Origin: DASSKP01 sp035695045
GTDB taxonomy: Bacteria; Actinomycetota; Actinomycetes; JAFAQI01
Reading direction: 5' to 3'
DNA: 38,555 nt
Assembly: GCA_035695045.1 (NCBI GenBank)
Contig: DASSEX010000075.1
Coordinates: 1 to 38,555 of the forward strand
The notes under the pieces are model-generated. The model ran no database searches and was not told the origin of the DNA. It saw only the letters and a program-made list of their open reading frames with translations. The first letter of the stretch is position 1. The number at the start of each line of letters is the position of its first letter. The translations under genes were made by a program, and so were the position numbers. Shown here piece by piece: positions 31,763 to 38,555 of the stretch.

Positions 31763-32191
31763 CTAGACCTCGCCCAGCTCGGCGAGCGCCTGCGGGTCGC
31801 TGTCGCGGAGAAACGTCGAGCAGCGCTGCGCCTCGTCGGCCTCGCCGATGGCCGCCGCAGCCCGGGCAAGAGCATGCAGCGAACGGAGGAAGCCGCGGTT
31901 GGGTTCGTGCGACCACGGGACCGGGCCGTGGCCCTTCCACCCGTTGCGGCGCAACGCATCCAGCCCGCGGTGGTAGCCGACGCGGGCGTAGGCGTAGGAC
32001 TCGATGACCGAGCCGCTTCCGAAGGCGCGGTCGGCCAGCGCCGCCCACGCCGCCGACGACGTCGGGAAGCGGGCCGCGACCGTTGCCGGATCCGTGCCGG
32101 CGGCGAGCGCCGCCCGCGGCTCCGGCTCGTCCGGGAGAAGCGTCGGCGGCGGTCCGGCCAGGAGGTCGTCGTGCGGGCTCATGTCGTCCAT
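31763..32191 (-). CDS. DUF3151 protein
   Basis: 142 residues. Matches DUF3151, an actinobacterial family of unknown function, through LLAGPPPTLLPDEPEPRAAL, the helix-rich HPTSSAAW-type segment (here FPTSSAAW), ESYAYARVGYHRGLDALRRN and GWKGHGPVPWSHEPNRGFLR. The C-terminus has a TPR-like helical look (RAAAAIGEADEAQRCSTFLR). Start is ATG 32191; a second ATG at 32182 (SPHDDLL) is almost as likely. The stop of the sigma-like gene lies 10 bp upstream, so it may be read with that gene. Confidence 0.9.
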   Translation of the reverse strand: MDDMSPHDDLLAGPPPTLLPDEPEPRAALAAGTDPATVAARFPTSSAAWAALADRAFGSGSVIESYAYARVGYHRGLDALRRNGWKGHGPVPWSHEPNRGFLRSLHALARAAAAIGEADEAQRCSTFLRDSDPQALAELGEV

Positions 32192-32201
32192 CCTGCCCTG
32201 C

Positions 32202-33881
32202 TCACGGAGCCGCCGCGTCGAACGCGGACACCAGCACCGGAAGGCGGCCACCTGCGGACGTGTGAGCGACGACGGCGGGCAGGCCGGCGACGACGTCCGC
32301 CCGCGCGACCCGTGCAGCCGTCCGCACGTCACCGATGACGAGAGCGTGGACAGCGGTCGAGCCGACGACGACGAGCGTCCCCGGCGCCTGAGAGTCCGGC
32401 GGCACCACCGCGCCGTAGGCATCGGCGGCGCCGACGTTCTCGCCGACCCACTCGGCGCCGTCGGTGTCGCCCTTGACCCAGCGCGCGGTCAGCGGCCGGC
32501 TGCCGCACCGCACCAGCTCCATGCGCACGACCGTCGACACCGCGCGCACCCCGCCGGACCACACCAGGGAGACCGTCGGGTCCAGCCCGCGGCACGTCTC
32601 GGCCCACCAGAGCACGTCGTCATCGACCGTCTCCGCCTGCAGGTCGTGCGGGAGCCCCGACCACTGCGCCGGGGCGGGCGCGAGCCGGCTGCGCATGGGT
32701 CGCGGTTGAACGCCGTGCGGGTCGACGAGGCCGGTGAACGCCACCTGGCCGTGGTGGTAGACGCGCACAGCCGTGTAGGGCAGCGGGCCGCTGAGGTCGA
32801 GCCAGGGGTCGGAGATGCCGTCGTGCAGCGTCAGCTCGCGAAAGCCCGGTCGCGCGCTCGGCACGAATGCGTGTCCGACGAAGGCGGCCTGAGGAGTGCG
32901 GACGCTTCGCTCGTCGGCCGAGTCGAAGCCGGGCGCGACCAGTGCCTGGAGCACACGCGAACCCGGACCGGTCGTCAAACCGGGGATGCCGAGGTTGCCG
33001 TCGTACGGAATGGTCAGGACCGGTACGTCGCCACTGACGATCGGCGCCACCAGGTCGAGCTCGAGTCGCGGGTGGCGGAAGGTCACGTCATGGTCGGCGA
33101 CGACGGCCGCGAGCGCGCGGCCGTCGCGCCCCACTGCCTGCAGCACGGCGAGCCGCCCGTCGCCGATCCGGCCCGCGTAGAGCACGAAGACGTGCCCAGC
33201 CGGAGGGTGCCCTGACCGACGCCAGATCGACGCCGCGGCCATGAGGAACGGCTTGTCCCGGACGAGTCCGCCGCGTGGCGTCCAGGACAGCAGGCCGTGA
33301 CCGTGCGCCGTCGGTGGCAGCGGCGCCGGGGCCGTCACCACGCGCACCGTCGCGTCGATCGCGCCGACGGCCAGCGTCAGCGCAGCGGCGAGGGCGAGAC
33401 CCCTGAGCCGGCTGCGTGAATGGCGTGCGCGGAGGACCAGCCGGGTCCTCCTCTCGAGGTCAGGCCCGGTGGTCACGTCCCACCGGTCGTCGGCGAGCAG
33501 CGCCCGCCATTCCTGCGCCGACGCCAGGGCCAGGCCGCGACGGACATCGGTCTGCACCCGTCGCGGGGTCGATCGCGTCGCCTCTGCGATACCGGTCGGA
33601 TCCCAGCCGAGGGCGAACGCGAGCACGACGGCCACCCGCTCCCGTCGTGGAAGCTCGGAGAGGCGGCTGCCGTCGGACGCCGGCGTCCTGGTCCGCAGAG
33701 CGGCGCGGACGAGGGCGACGACGACGCGCTCGTCGTCAGCGCCGGCCAGCGCCCGGCGCATGCGGCGGTGGCTGACGACGCGGGCCACCAGCTCGGCAGC
33801 GGCAGCGGGATCACCGACGAGCTGATGGGCGAGCCGGAGCAGAGCGGGAGTGCGAGCGGAGACCGTGTCGGAGCGCGACAC
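32202..33881 (-). CDS. Membrane-anchored degenerate sigma-70-like protein with large extracytoplasmic domain
   Basis: 559 residues. Residues about 12-36 (LLRLAHQLVGDPAAAAELVA) look like a shortened sigma region 2. Residues about 73-122 (LSELPRRERVAVVLAFALGW, then TRSTPRRVQTDVRRGLALA) look like sigma region 4.2 with a helix-turn-helix. One membrane helix (about 160-178) follows, then about 380 residues on the far side of the membrane with no recognised motif. A normal ECF sigma factor is about 180-200 residues and soluble, so this is a fusion of sigma-like and sensor parts. Alternatively it is a one-component membrane DNA-binding protein. GTG start at 33881 with GAGG 8 nt upstream. It lies 18 bp after fba, and a 15-bp palindrome spans that junction. 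Confidence 0.75.
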   Translation of the reverse strand: MSRSDTVSARTPALLRLAHQLVGDPAAAAELVARVVSHRRMRRALAGADDERVVVALVRAALRTRTPASDGSRLSELPRRERVAVVLAFALGWDPTGIAEATRSTPRRVQTDVRRGLALASAQEWRALLADDRWDVTTGPDLERRTRLVLRARHSRSRLRGLALAAALTLAVGAIDATVRVVTAPAPLPPTAHGHGLLSWTPRGGLVRDKPFLMAAASIWRRSGHPPAGHVFVLYAGRIGDGRLAVLQAVGRDGRALAAVVADHDVTFRHPRLELDLVAPIVSGDVPVLTIPYDGNLGIPGLTTGPGSRVLQALVAPGFDSADERSVRTPQAAFVGHAFVPSARPGFRELTLHDGISDPWLDLSGPLPYTAVRVYHHGQVAFTGLVDPHGVQPRPMRSRLAPAPAQWSGLPHDLQAETVDDDVLWWAETCRGLDPTVSLVWSGGVRAVSTVVRMELVRCGSRPLTARWVKGDTDGAEWVGENVGAADAYGAVVPPDSQAPGTLVVVGSTAVHALVIGDVRTAARVARADVVAGLPAVVAHTSAGGRLPVLVSAFDAAAP

Positions 33882-33885
33882 CGTC

Positions 33886-33900
33886 AGGACCTCAGGTCCT
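33886..33900. promoter_or_regulatory. 15-bp palindrome at the fba / sigma-like gene junction
   Basis: AGGACCT-C-AGGTCCT, perfect 7-bp arms with a 1-bp centre, touching the fba stop and just upstream of the GTG at 33881. Too tight for a hairpin loop, so a dimer-protein site is more likely than a terminator. Confidence 0.3.
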
Positions 33901-34922
33901 CACTTCATCTTCTGGCCGTTGCTCTTCAGGTCCGTGCAAGCCTCGACGACCCGCGCAGCCATCCCGGCTTCTGCGGACTTGCCGTAGGACCGCGGGTCGT
34001 AGGTCTTCTTGTTGCCGACCTCGCCGTCGATCTTCAGCACGCCGTCGTAGTTCTTGAAGATGTGGTCGACGATCGGCCGGGTGAAGGCGTACTGCGTGTC
34101 CGTGTCGACGTTCATCTTCACGACGCCGTAGCCGAGGGTCTCGCGGATCTGCTCGAGCTCTGAGCCGGAGCCGCCGTGGAACACGAGGTCGAACGGCCGG
34201 TCCTTGCCGAACTTCGCGCCGACCTCGTCCTGGATCTCCTTGAGGATCTCGGGCTTCAGCTTCACGGCGCCGGGCTTGTACGAGCCGTGCACGTTGCCGA
34301 ACGTCGCGGCCAGCAGATAGCGGCCGTTCTCGCCGAGGCCGAGCACCTCTGCCGTGCGCATCGCGTCGGCCGGATGCGTGTAGAGCTTCTCGTTGATCTC
34401 GTTGGAGACGCCGTCCTCCTCGCCGCCGACGACGCCGATCTCGAGCTCCATGACGATGCGCGCCTTCGCGCAGGCATCGAGCAGCTCGCGCGCGATCTTC
34501 AGGTTCTCCTCGAGCTCGACGGCCGATCCGTCCCACATGTGTGACTGGAACAGCGGCTCCTTGCCGGCAGCCACTCGCTCCTGCGAGATCGCGATGAGCG
34601 GGCGCATGTAGCCGTCGAGCTTGTCCGGCGGGCAGTGGTCGGTGTGCAGCGCGACGTTGACGGGGAACTTCGCCGCGACGACGTGGGCGAACTCCGCCAG
34701 CGCCACCGCGCCGGTGACCATGTCCTTGACGTACTGGCTGGAGGCGAACTCCGCGCCACCCCACGACACCTGCAGGATGCCGTCGCTCTCCGCCTCGGCG
34801 AAGCCGCGCAAGGCGGCGTTCAACGTCTGCGAGGACGTCACGTTGATCGCGGGATACGCAAAGCCGTTGGCCTTGGCCCGGTCGAGCATCTCGGCGTAGA
34901 CCTCGGGACTCGCAATCGGCAT
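33900..34922 (-). CDS. fba: Class II fructose-bisphosphate aldolase
   Basis: 340 residues. Zinc-dependent cleavage of fructose 1,6-bisphosphate in glycolysis and the reverse step in gluconeogenesis. Motifs are YPAINVTSSQTLNAALRGF, NVALHTDHCPPDKLDGY with Asp95 and zinc ligand His96, MELEIGVVGGEEDGV, TFGNVHGSYKPG with His212, VFHGGSGS with His249, and MNVDTDTQYAF. AAGGAG lies 8 nt before the ATG at 34922. The length fits the actinobacterial and E. coli FbaA type. The DedA gene is divergent from it, with a 64-bp promoter region between them. The sigma-like gene follows after 18 bp. Confidence 0.97.
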   Translation of the reverse strand: MPIASPEVYAEMLDRAKANGFAYPAINVTSSQTLNAALRGFAEAESDGILQVSWGGAEFASSQYVKDMVTGAVALAEFAHVVAAKFPVNVALHTDHCPPDKLDGYMRPLIAISQERVAAGKEPLFQSHMWDGSAVELEENLKIARELLDACAKARIVMELEIGVVGGEEDGVSNEINEKLYTHPADAMRTAEVLGLGENGRYLLAATFGNVHGSYKPGAVKLKPEILKEIQDEVGAKFGKDRPFDLVFHGGSGSELEQIRETLGYGVVKMNVDTDTQYAFTRPIVDHIFKNYDGVLKIDGEVGNKKTYDPRSYGKSAEAGMAARVVEACTDLKSNGQKMK

Positions 34923-34986
34923 CGCGGCGCTCCTTAACGTTCTCTATACGCAGCGTCAGTATGCCCACCGGCTAGCCTCCGGTGTC

Positions 34987-35640
34987 GTGCAGGCCAACCT
35001 TGCCCTTCTCGGACCGATAGCCCCGGAGAACCTCATCAACGCCCTCGGCGTCGCGGGCGTGCTTCTCATCCTCTTCGCCGAGACCGGCCTGCTCATCGGC
35101 TTCTTCCTGCCGGGCGACTCGTTGCTGTTCGTGGCCGGTTACGCCACCGTCGCGGGCAACTCACTGCATCTGCACCTGCCGCTGGGGTGGCTGCTGGCCG
35201 CCGCCGCGGTCGGGGCGATCGCGGGAGCCGAGACCGGCTACTTCCTCGGCCTACGGGCCGGGCCGGCGCTGTTCCGCAAGCCGGAGGCGCGGTTCTTCCG
35301 TCAGGAGTACGTCGAACGCACTGACCGGGCCTTCCTGCGCTTCGGGCCCGCGCGGGCCGTGGTCATCGCGCGCTTCGTGCCGGTGGTGCGCACGTTCATG
35401 AACCCGATGGCCGGCGTGGTCCGGATGCCGGTGCGCGACTTCACCATCTGGAACGTGGTCGGCGGCTTGCTGTGGACGGCGGGGCTGGTGCTGCTCGGTC
35501 ACTGGGTGGGCCACGTGTCGATCGTGCGCAAGCACATCGAGCTGCTGGTGCTGCTCGTCGTGGTGCTGTCCGTGCTGCCCCTGCTCACGCACATCGTGCG
35601 TGAGATGCGCAGCGCTAGATCTGGTCGAGCCGGGAGCTGA
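34987..35640 (+). CDS. DedA-family membrane protein
   Basis: 217 residues with about five hydrophobic segments (roughly 18-42, 62-84, 130-150, 155-175 and 185-203). The family signature is visible as FAETGLLIGFFLPGDSLLF near residues 30-48, and the conserved arginine region RFVPVVRTFMNPMAGVVRMP near 128-148. DedA proteins are thought to move lipids such as undecaprenyl phosphate across the membrane and support envelope homeostasis. GTG start at 34987. Its 3' end overlaps the converging SDR gene by 26 bp. Confidence 0.92.
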   Translation: MQANLALLGPIAPENLINALGVAGVLLILFAETGLLIGFFLPGDSLLFVAGYATVAGNSLHLHLPLGWLLAAAAVGAIAGAETGYFLGLRAGPALFRKPEARFFRQEYVERTDRAFLRFGPARAVVIARFVPVVRTFMNPMAGVVRMPVRDFTIWNVVGGLLWTAGLVLLGHWVGHVSIVRKHIELLVLLVVVLSVLPLLTHIVREMRSARSGRAGS

Positions 35641-36382
35641 GCACCCGGACCACGGGTCGCGGCAGCACCTGGACAAGGCCGTTGACGGCCTTCCACTGAC
35701 CACCCGGTATGCAGATCAACCGCCCGCGCTCCACCGCGTCGACCGCATCGCGCGCGACCCGGTCGGCCTGCAGCCACAGATGCCGCCCCACGAACGACGC
35801 CGGGTCGGGCGCTTCGTCCCCGCCCATCTCCGTGTAGGTGAAGCCCGGCTTCAGCACCGTCACGTGCACACCGGTGCCGCGGAGCTCCGCCGCGATCGAC
35901 TCGCTGAAGGTCGTCACATAGGCCTTCGTGGCGGCGTACGTCGCACTGCCCCTCAAGGGCTGGTCGCCTGCCAAGCTGCTGACGTTGAGGACCCCGCCGC
36001 GGCCCTCCGCCACCATCGACGGCAGAGCGGCCCGGGTGAGCCGGACCACAGCGAGCACGTTGAGGTTGATCTCGTTCAACTCGGCATCGAGCGGCAACGT
36101 GTGAAAGGTCCCGCCGGTGCCGATGCCGGCGTTGTTGACGAGCAGCTCGACCGGGCGGTCGCGCAGTCGTTGCTCGACCGTGGCGACTCCCGCATCGTCG
36201 GCGAGGTCGGCAGGTACGACGTCCACGGAGACCTTGCCGGAGAGCTCGGCCGCGAGCTGCTGGAGCCGGTCGGCGCGGCGCGCTACCAACGTGAGCGAGC
36301 ATCCACGACTCGCGAGCACCCGGGCGATCTCCGCGCCGATACCGCTGGATGCGCCGGTCACCAACGCGGTCCTGAACGCCAT
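35615..36382 (-). CDS. Short-chain dehydrogenase/reductase (SDR)
   Basis: 255 residues, classical SDR. Cofactor motif TGASSGIG (9-16), NNAG (83-86), catalytic Ser135/Ser136 in NVSSLAG, and Tyr149 and Lys153 in YAATK. The arginine pair after the cofactor strand (VARRADRL) suggests NADP(H). Substrate is unknown; the overall sequence is like the DltE/YqjQ-type SDRs annotated as ketoreductases. The ATG at 36382 has no clear ribosome site. It converges on DedA (26-bp overlap) and is divergent from the zinc-ribbon gene at 36492. Confidence 0.92.
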   Translation of the reverse strand: MAFRTALVTGASSGIGAEIARVLASRGCSLTLVARRADRLQQLAAELSGKVSVDVVPADLADDAGVATVEQRLRDRPVELLVNNAGIGTGGTFHTLPLDAELNEINLNVLAVVRLTRAALPSMVAEGRGGVLNVSSLAGDQPLRGSATYAATKAYVTTFSESIAAELRGTGVHVTVLKPGFTYTEMGGDEAPDPASFVGRHLWLQADRVARDAVDAVERGRLICIPGGQWKAVNGLVQVLPRPVVRVLSSRLDQI

Positions 36383-36491
36383 CCGCGGACGGTATCTCGC
36401 CGCCCGTTATCTCCCGATGCGTCCCGCGAGCTGGCCACTGTGCAGGCGTGGCGGGCTCGACCGCATCGCGAATCGCTGCATCATCGGGCGC

Positions 36492-36968
36492 ATGACGATC
36501 GCCTCTCCTGCGGTCCGCGGCGCCAAGCGCCCGCTCGTCACCTCGGCGGTACCCACGGCCGCGGACGCTCCGGAGGATCTCCGCGACCAGCTCACCCGCG
36601 GGCGGCTGCTCGCCACCGTTGACCACCTGCCCGGGATCGTCGTGGAGGGCTTCGACCGCAACTGGTGGGACGGGCAGGTCCGCGTGGCATCCGTCGTCGT
36701 GCGCGCGGGACGACGCATGCGTCGGATGCGTGTCGTGGAGACCAACGGCGACTGCGTCATCGTGCCGTTCTCCCGCCGGCTCGCGCATCGCTGGCTCGCG
36801 GCCCGACGGCGACCGAAGTTCGGTGAGCTCAACGCGGCGGTCGCGCAGCGCGATGTCCAGAACGTCGTGGTCGACGGCTGGAACGACGCGGTGCGATGCG
36901 CGACGCGCGGGTGCGGAGCGCTTCGCCCGGTGGGCTATCCGGGCTGCTGCCCGGTCTGCGGCGGTTGA
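36492..36968 (+). CDS. Small protein with C-terminal zinc-ribbon-like cysteines
   Basis: 158 residues, unknown function. Residues about 45-115 are rich in Arg and Val (HLPGIVVEGFDRNWWDGQVR, VVRAGRRMRRMRVVE). The last 25 residues hold cysteines in the pattern C-x4-C then CC-x2-C (CATRGCG, GCCPVCGG), suggesting a metal-binding ribbon. No signal peptide or membrane helix. The coding style (third-position GC) is like its neighbours, which supports a real gene. The ATG at 36492 has a weak ribosome site, and the start could be elsewhere. Its 3' end overlaps the converging LemA gene by 34 bp. Confidence 0.6.
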   Translation: MTIASPAVRGAKRPLVTSAVPTAADAPEDLRDQLTRGRLLATVDHLPGIVVEGFDRNWWDGQVRVASVVVRAGRRMRRMRVVETNGDCVIVPFSRRLAHRWLAARRRPKFGELNAAVAQRDVQNVVVDGWNDAVRCATRGCGALRPVGYPGCCPVCGG

Positions 36969-37558
36969 GCAGCCGCCGTCCCGAGTGACGAGAAGTCGAC
37001 GTTGACCGGTGCGCGCTCAGCAGGGTCGTCGACCTCGAAGTAGTCGGCCTTCGTGAAACCGAACATCCCTGCGACGATCGACGACGGGAACGCTTCGACG
37101 CGGGTGTTCAGCGCTCGCACGTTGTTGTTGTAGAAACGACGGCCCGCGGCGATCCGGTCCTCGGTCTCCGCAAGCTGCTGCTGCAGAGCGAGGAAGTTCT
37201 GCGAGCTCTTCAGGTCGGGATAGTTCTCCGCGACGGCGAACAGGTTGCCCAGCGCCCGACCGAGCTGTGTCTCGGCCTGTGCCTGCGCCGCAACCCCTTG
37301 GTTCGACGCCTGCAGCGTCTGCATCGCAGCGGCGCGCGCATCGGTGACGGACTGCAGGACCGTGCGCTCCTGCGTTGCGTATCCGCGGACGGTCTCGACG
37401 AGGTTCGGGATGAGGTCGTGTCGGCGCTTGAGCTCGACATCCACCTGCCGCCACGACTCCTGCACGAGGTTGCGCTGCCGGACGAACCGGTTGTACGACG
37501 CGATGAACGCCAGCAGCAGCACGACGACGATCGCGACGATCACCCACAGTCCGGTCAT
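36935..37558 (-). CDS. LemA-family protein
   Basis: 207 residues. One N-terminal membrane helix (about 3-22), then the LemA helical bundle: SYNRFVRQRNLVQESWRQVD, VELKRRHDLIPNLVETVRGY, LFAVAENYPDLKSSQNFLAL and AAGRRFYNNNVRALNTRVE. A Pro/Gln-rich tail follows. The function of the family is unclear; it is often beside membrane or stress genes. GGAGG lies 6 nt before the ATG at 37558, which overlaps the stop of the upstream membrane-anchored gene as ATGA. The two are therefore one transcription unit and probably work together. Confidence 0.93.
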   Translation of the reverse strand: MTGLWVIVAIVVVLLLAFIASYNRFVRQRNLVQESWRQVDVELKRRHDLIPNLVETVRGYATQERTVLQSVTDARAAAMQTLQASNQGVAAQAQAETQLGRALGNLFAVAENYPDLKSSQNFLALQQQLAETEDRIAAGRRFYNNNVRALNTRVEAFPSSIVAGMFGFTKADYFEVDDPAERAPVNVDFSSLGTAAAQPPQTGQQPG

Positions 37559-38247
37559 GCCGTTCCTCCGATCTCGCGGTCGTGCCACACGAACGACGGA
37601 ATGCCGTCGACGATGTCCTGGAGCTGGCTGGTCGTGGCGAGGCAGAGCGTCGGCGAGAGTCTGCCGTCCTGCCACGCGAGGATGTCGGTGCCGTCGATCC
37701 GCCAGCTCAGCGCCGGACGCGACAGCAGCATCTGCATCGTCCTGGGGGTGAGGACGTCGCACGCGAACTTGCGATCGCGTGCATGCACGCGGAACTTGCG
37801 GTTGAAGTCCTCGCTCTCCAGCTCGATGTCGTCCAGACCCAGCGCGTTGCCGAAGCGCGTCAGCAGGTTCTCCGGCGTGACCTGGAGTTGCGGCAGGTAG
37901 GTCGGCAGCTGCAACGACGTCACGACGTAGTGATGAGTCGTCGTCGTCTGGCCGCCCTTGCCATTCGAGCTGTGCGTTTGGTAGCTGTAGTCGAACGCGA
38001 CGAACGGTCGCTGTTTGTAGGTGCCGGTGATGACGTTCTTCGCTCGCCGGTGGTCACCGTCACCGAACGGCGTCGCGTTCCATCGACTGCACCAGCTGTC
38101 GTCCTCGACGGCGTACGAGAAGCCGTTGTTGGTGGCCCACATCATGAGCAGCTCGCGGCGCTTCTGATCCGCCTGCCAGCTGCGATAGCCGAAGTAGCCC
38201 GCGATCGCGATGACCGCGACGATCAGCACGAACGGCAACGCCCCCAC
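37555..38247 (-). CDS. Membrane-anchored protein coupled to LemA (DUF3137-like)
   Basis: 230 residues. One N-terminal membrane helix (about 4-20), then a soluble beta-rich domain with ELLMMWATNNGFSY, ATPFGDGDHRRAKNVITGTY, PFVAFDYSYQTHSS and TTHHYVVTSLQLPTYLPQL. The layout and pairing with LemA recall the DUF3137 proteins, but I assign it only loosely. GTG start at 38247, no strong ribosome site. Its stop overlaps the LemA start. A 60-bp imperfect palindrome between its start and the pyrE stop separates it from pyrE. Confidence 0.75.
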   Translation of the reverse strand: MGALPFVLIVAVIAIAGYFGYRSWQADQKRRELLMMWATNNGFSYAVEDDSWCSRWNATPFGDGDHRRAKNVITGTYKQRPFVAFDYSYQTHSSNGKGGQTTTTHHYVVTSLQLPTYLPQLQVTPENLLTRFGNALGLDDIELESEDFNRKFRVHARDRKFACDVLTPRTMQMLLSRPALSWRIDGTDILAWQDGRLSPTLCLATTSQLQDIVDGIPSFVWHDREIGGTA

Positions 38248-38267
38248 GGCGACGGACTGTACGCCCG

Positions 38268-38327
38268 TGACGCACCAATCGCGCGCTCATCGCGATAGAA
38301 CGCGACCAGCCGGCGATTGGCGCGTCA
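38268..38327 (-). terminator. Long stem-loop at the pyrE stop codon
   Basis: Arms 38268-38282 and 38313-38327 are complementary in 14 of 15 positions. In the pyrE-strand transcript the odd pair is G-U, so the stem is continuous. The 30-nt loop holds a further 5-bp stem (TCGCG / CGCGA). The stem starts exactly at the pyrE TGA, as does the palindrome at 8681 with its gene. Confidence 0.5.
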
Positions 38328-38555
38328 GGACAGTCCGAGGTCGGACAGGGAGTACGCCGCGCGGTAGTCCAGGCCAGCGTCGCGGACCGCGTTGGCTGCG
38401 CCCCGCTCGACGATGACCGCGACACCCACAACCTCTGCCCCCGCCTCGCGCAGCGCCTCGACCGCGGTCAGCACCGAGCCGCCGGTCGTCGACGTGTCCT
38501 CGACAGCGAGAACGCGACGCCCGGCCACGTCCGGCCCCTCGATCCGGCGCTGCAG
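38325..38555 (-). CDS. pyrE: Orotate phosphoribosyltransferase, C-terminal part (cut by right edge)
   Basis: The last 76 codons are in the window, and the frame is open to position 38555. The sequence reads LQRRIEGPDVAGRRVLAVED followed by TSTTGGSVLTAVEALREAGA. The PRPP-binding motif VLAVEDTSTTGGS is diagnostic of orotate phosphoribosyltransferase, which makes OMP from orotate and PRPP in pyrimidine synthesis. The final helix-strand region (AAYSLSDLGLS) ends normally at TGA. The first internal GTG at 38528 is not the real start, since conserved sequence continues upstream of it. pyrE next to fba is, as I recall, also seen in Streptomyces. Confidence 0.92.
   Translation of the reverse strand: MQRRIEGPDVAGRRVLAVEDTSTTGGSVLTAVEALREAGAEVVGVAVIVERGAANAVRDAGLDYRAAYSLSDLGLS

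Noticed and set aside
34923..34986. A firm -35/-10 promoter for fba
   Set aside because: A TATAGA-like hexamer exists on the minus strand, but no -35 at proper spacing is convincing.

Overview
The window is a dense, high-GC, gene-packed stretch of an actinobacterial chromosome (Actinomycetota). Evidence for this is the near-Streptomyces BldC sequence, DUF3073 and DUF3151 proteins, a mycothiol-dependent maleylpyruvate-isomerase-type protein, frequent GTG/TTG starts and many 4-bp ATGA overlaps. The genus cannot be named from the sequence alone. No tRNA, rRNA, CRISPR array, IS element or prophage was seen, and no gap between genes exceeds 200 bp.

Positions 1-5736: a leftward run of four tightly coupled genes (alpha/beta hydrolase, secreted PHB-depolymerase-like esterase, fatty acyl-CoA ligase, secreted membrane-anchored protein cut by the window edge). 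It is controlled from a divergent TetR gene with two related palindromes between them. I read this as a candidate extracellular ester or polyester utilisation operon.

Positions 5741-10298: secreted GH25-like and Asp-box (sialidase-like) proteins, a 25-bp perfect palindrome, OsmC, a 53-residue hydrophobic protein, and an enoyl-CoA hydratase facing an acyl-CoA dehydrogenase (10295-11449).

Positions 11634-17031: bldC, a bldC-linked conserved gene, valine-type dehydrogenase, DUF3073, purM and purF, an arrangement resembling the Streptomyces bldC-vdh-purM-purF neighbourhood. Positions 17188-31684 hold the remaining purine genes: purL, purQ, purS, purC, purB, a divergent purE, purD and purA. They are interspersed with flavodoxin-like, GNAT, anti-sigma-like and two secreted-protein genes. 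Three of these accessory genes separate purS from purQ. Together purF, D, L/Q/S, M, E, C and B give most of the route from PRPP to AICAR, and purA plus purB lead to AMP; purK, purN/purT and purH are not in the window.

Positions 31763-38555: DUF3151, a membrane-anchored degenerate sigma-factor fusion, class II fructose-bisphosphate aldolase (fba), a DedA protein, an SDR, a small zinc-ribbon protein, a LemA pair, and the C-terminal end of pyrE at the right edge.

The most unusual items are the TetR-linked ester operon, the sigma-like transmembrane fusion, the PurE whose active-site loop fits neither standard class, the interruption of purS/purQL by a ceramidase-like secreted enzyme, and several strong inverted repeats. 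Two of these start exactly at stop codons, and one is a tandem GAGA-loop hairpin pair with compensatory changes.
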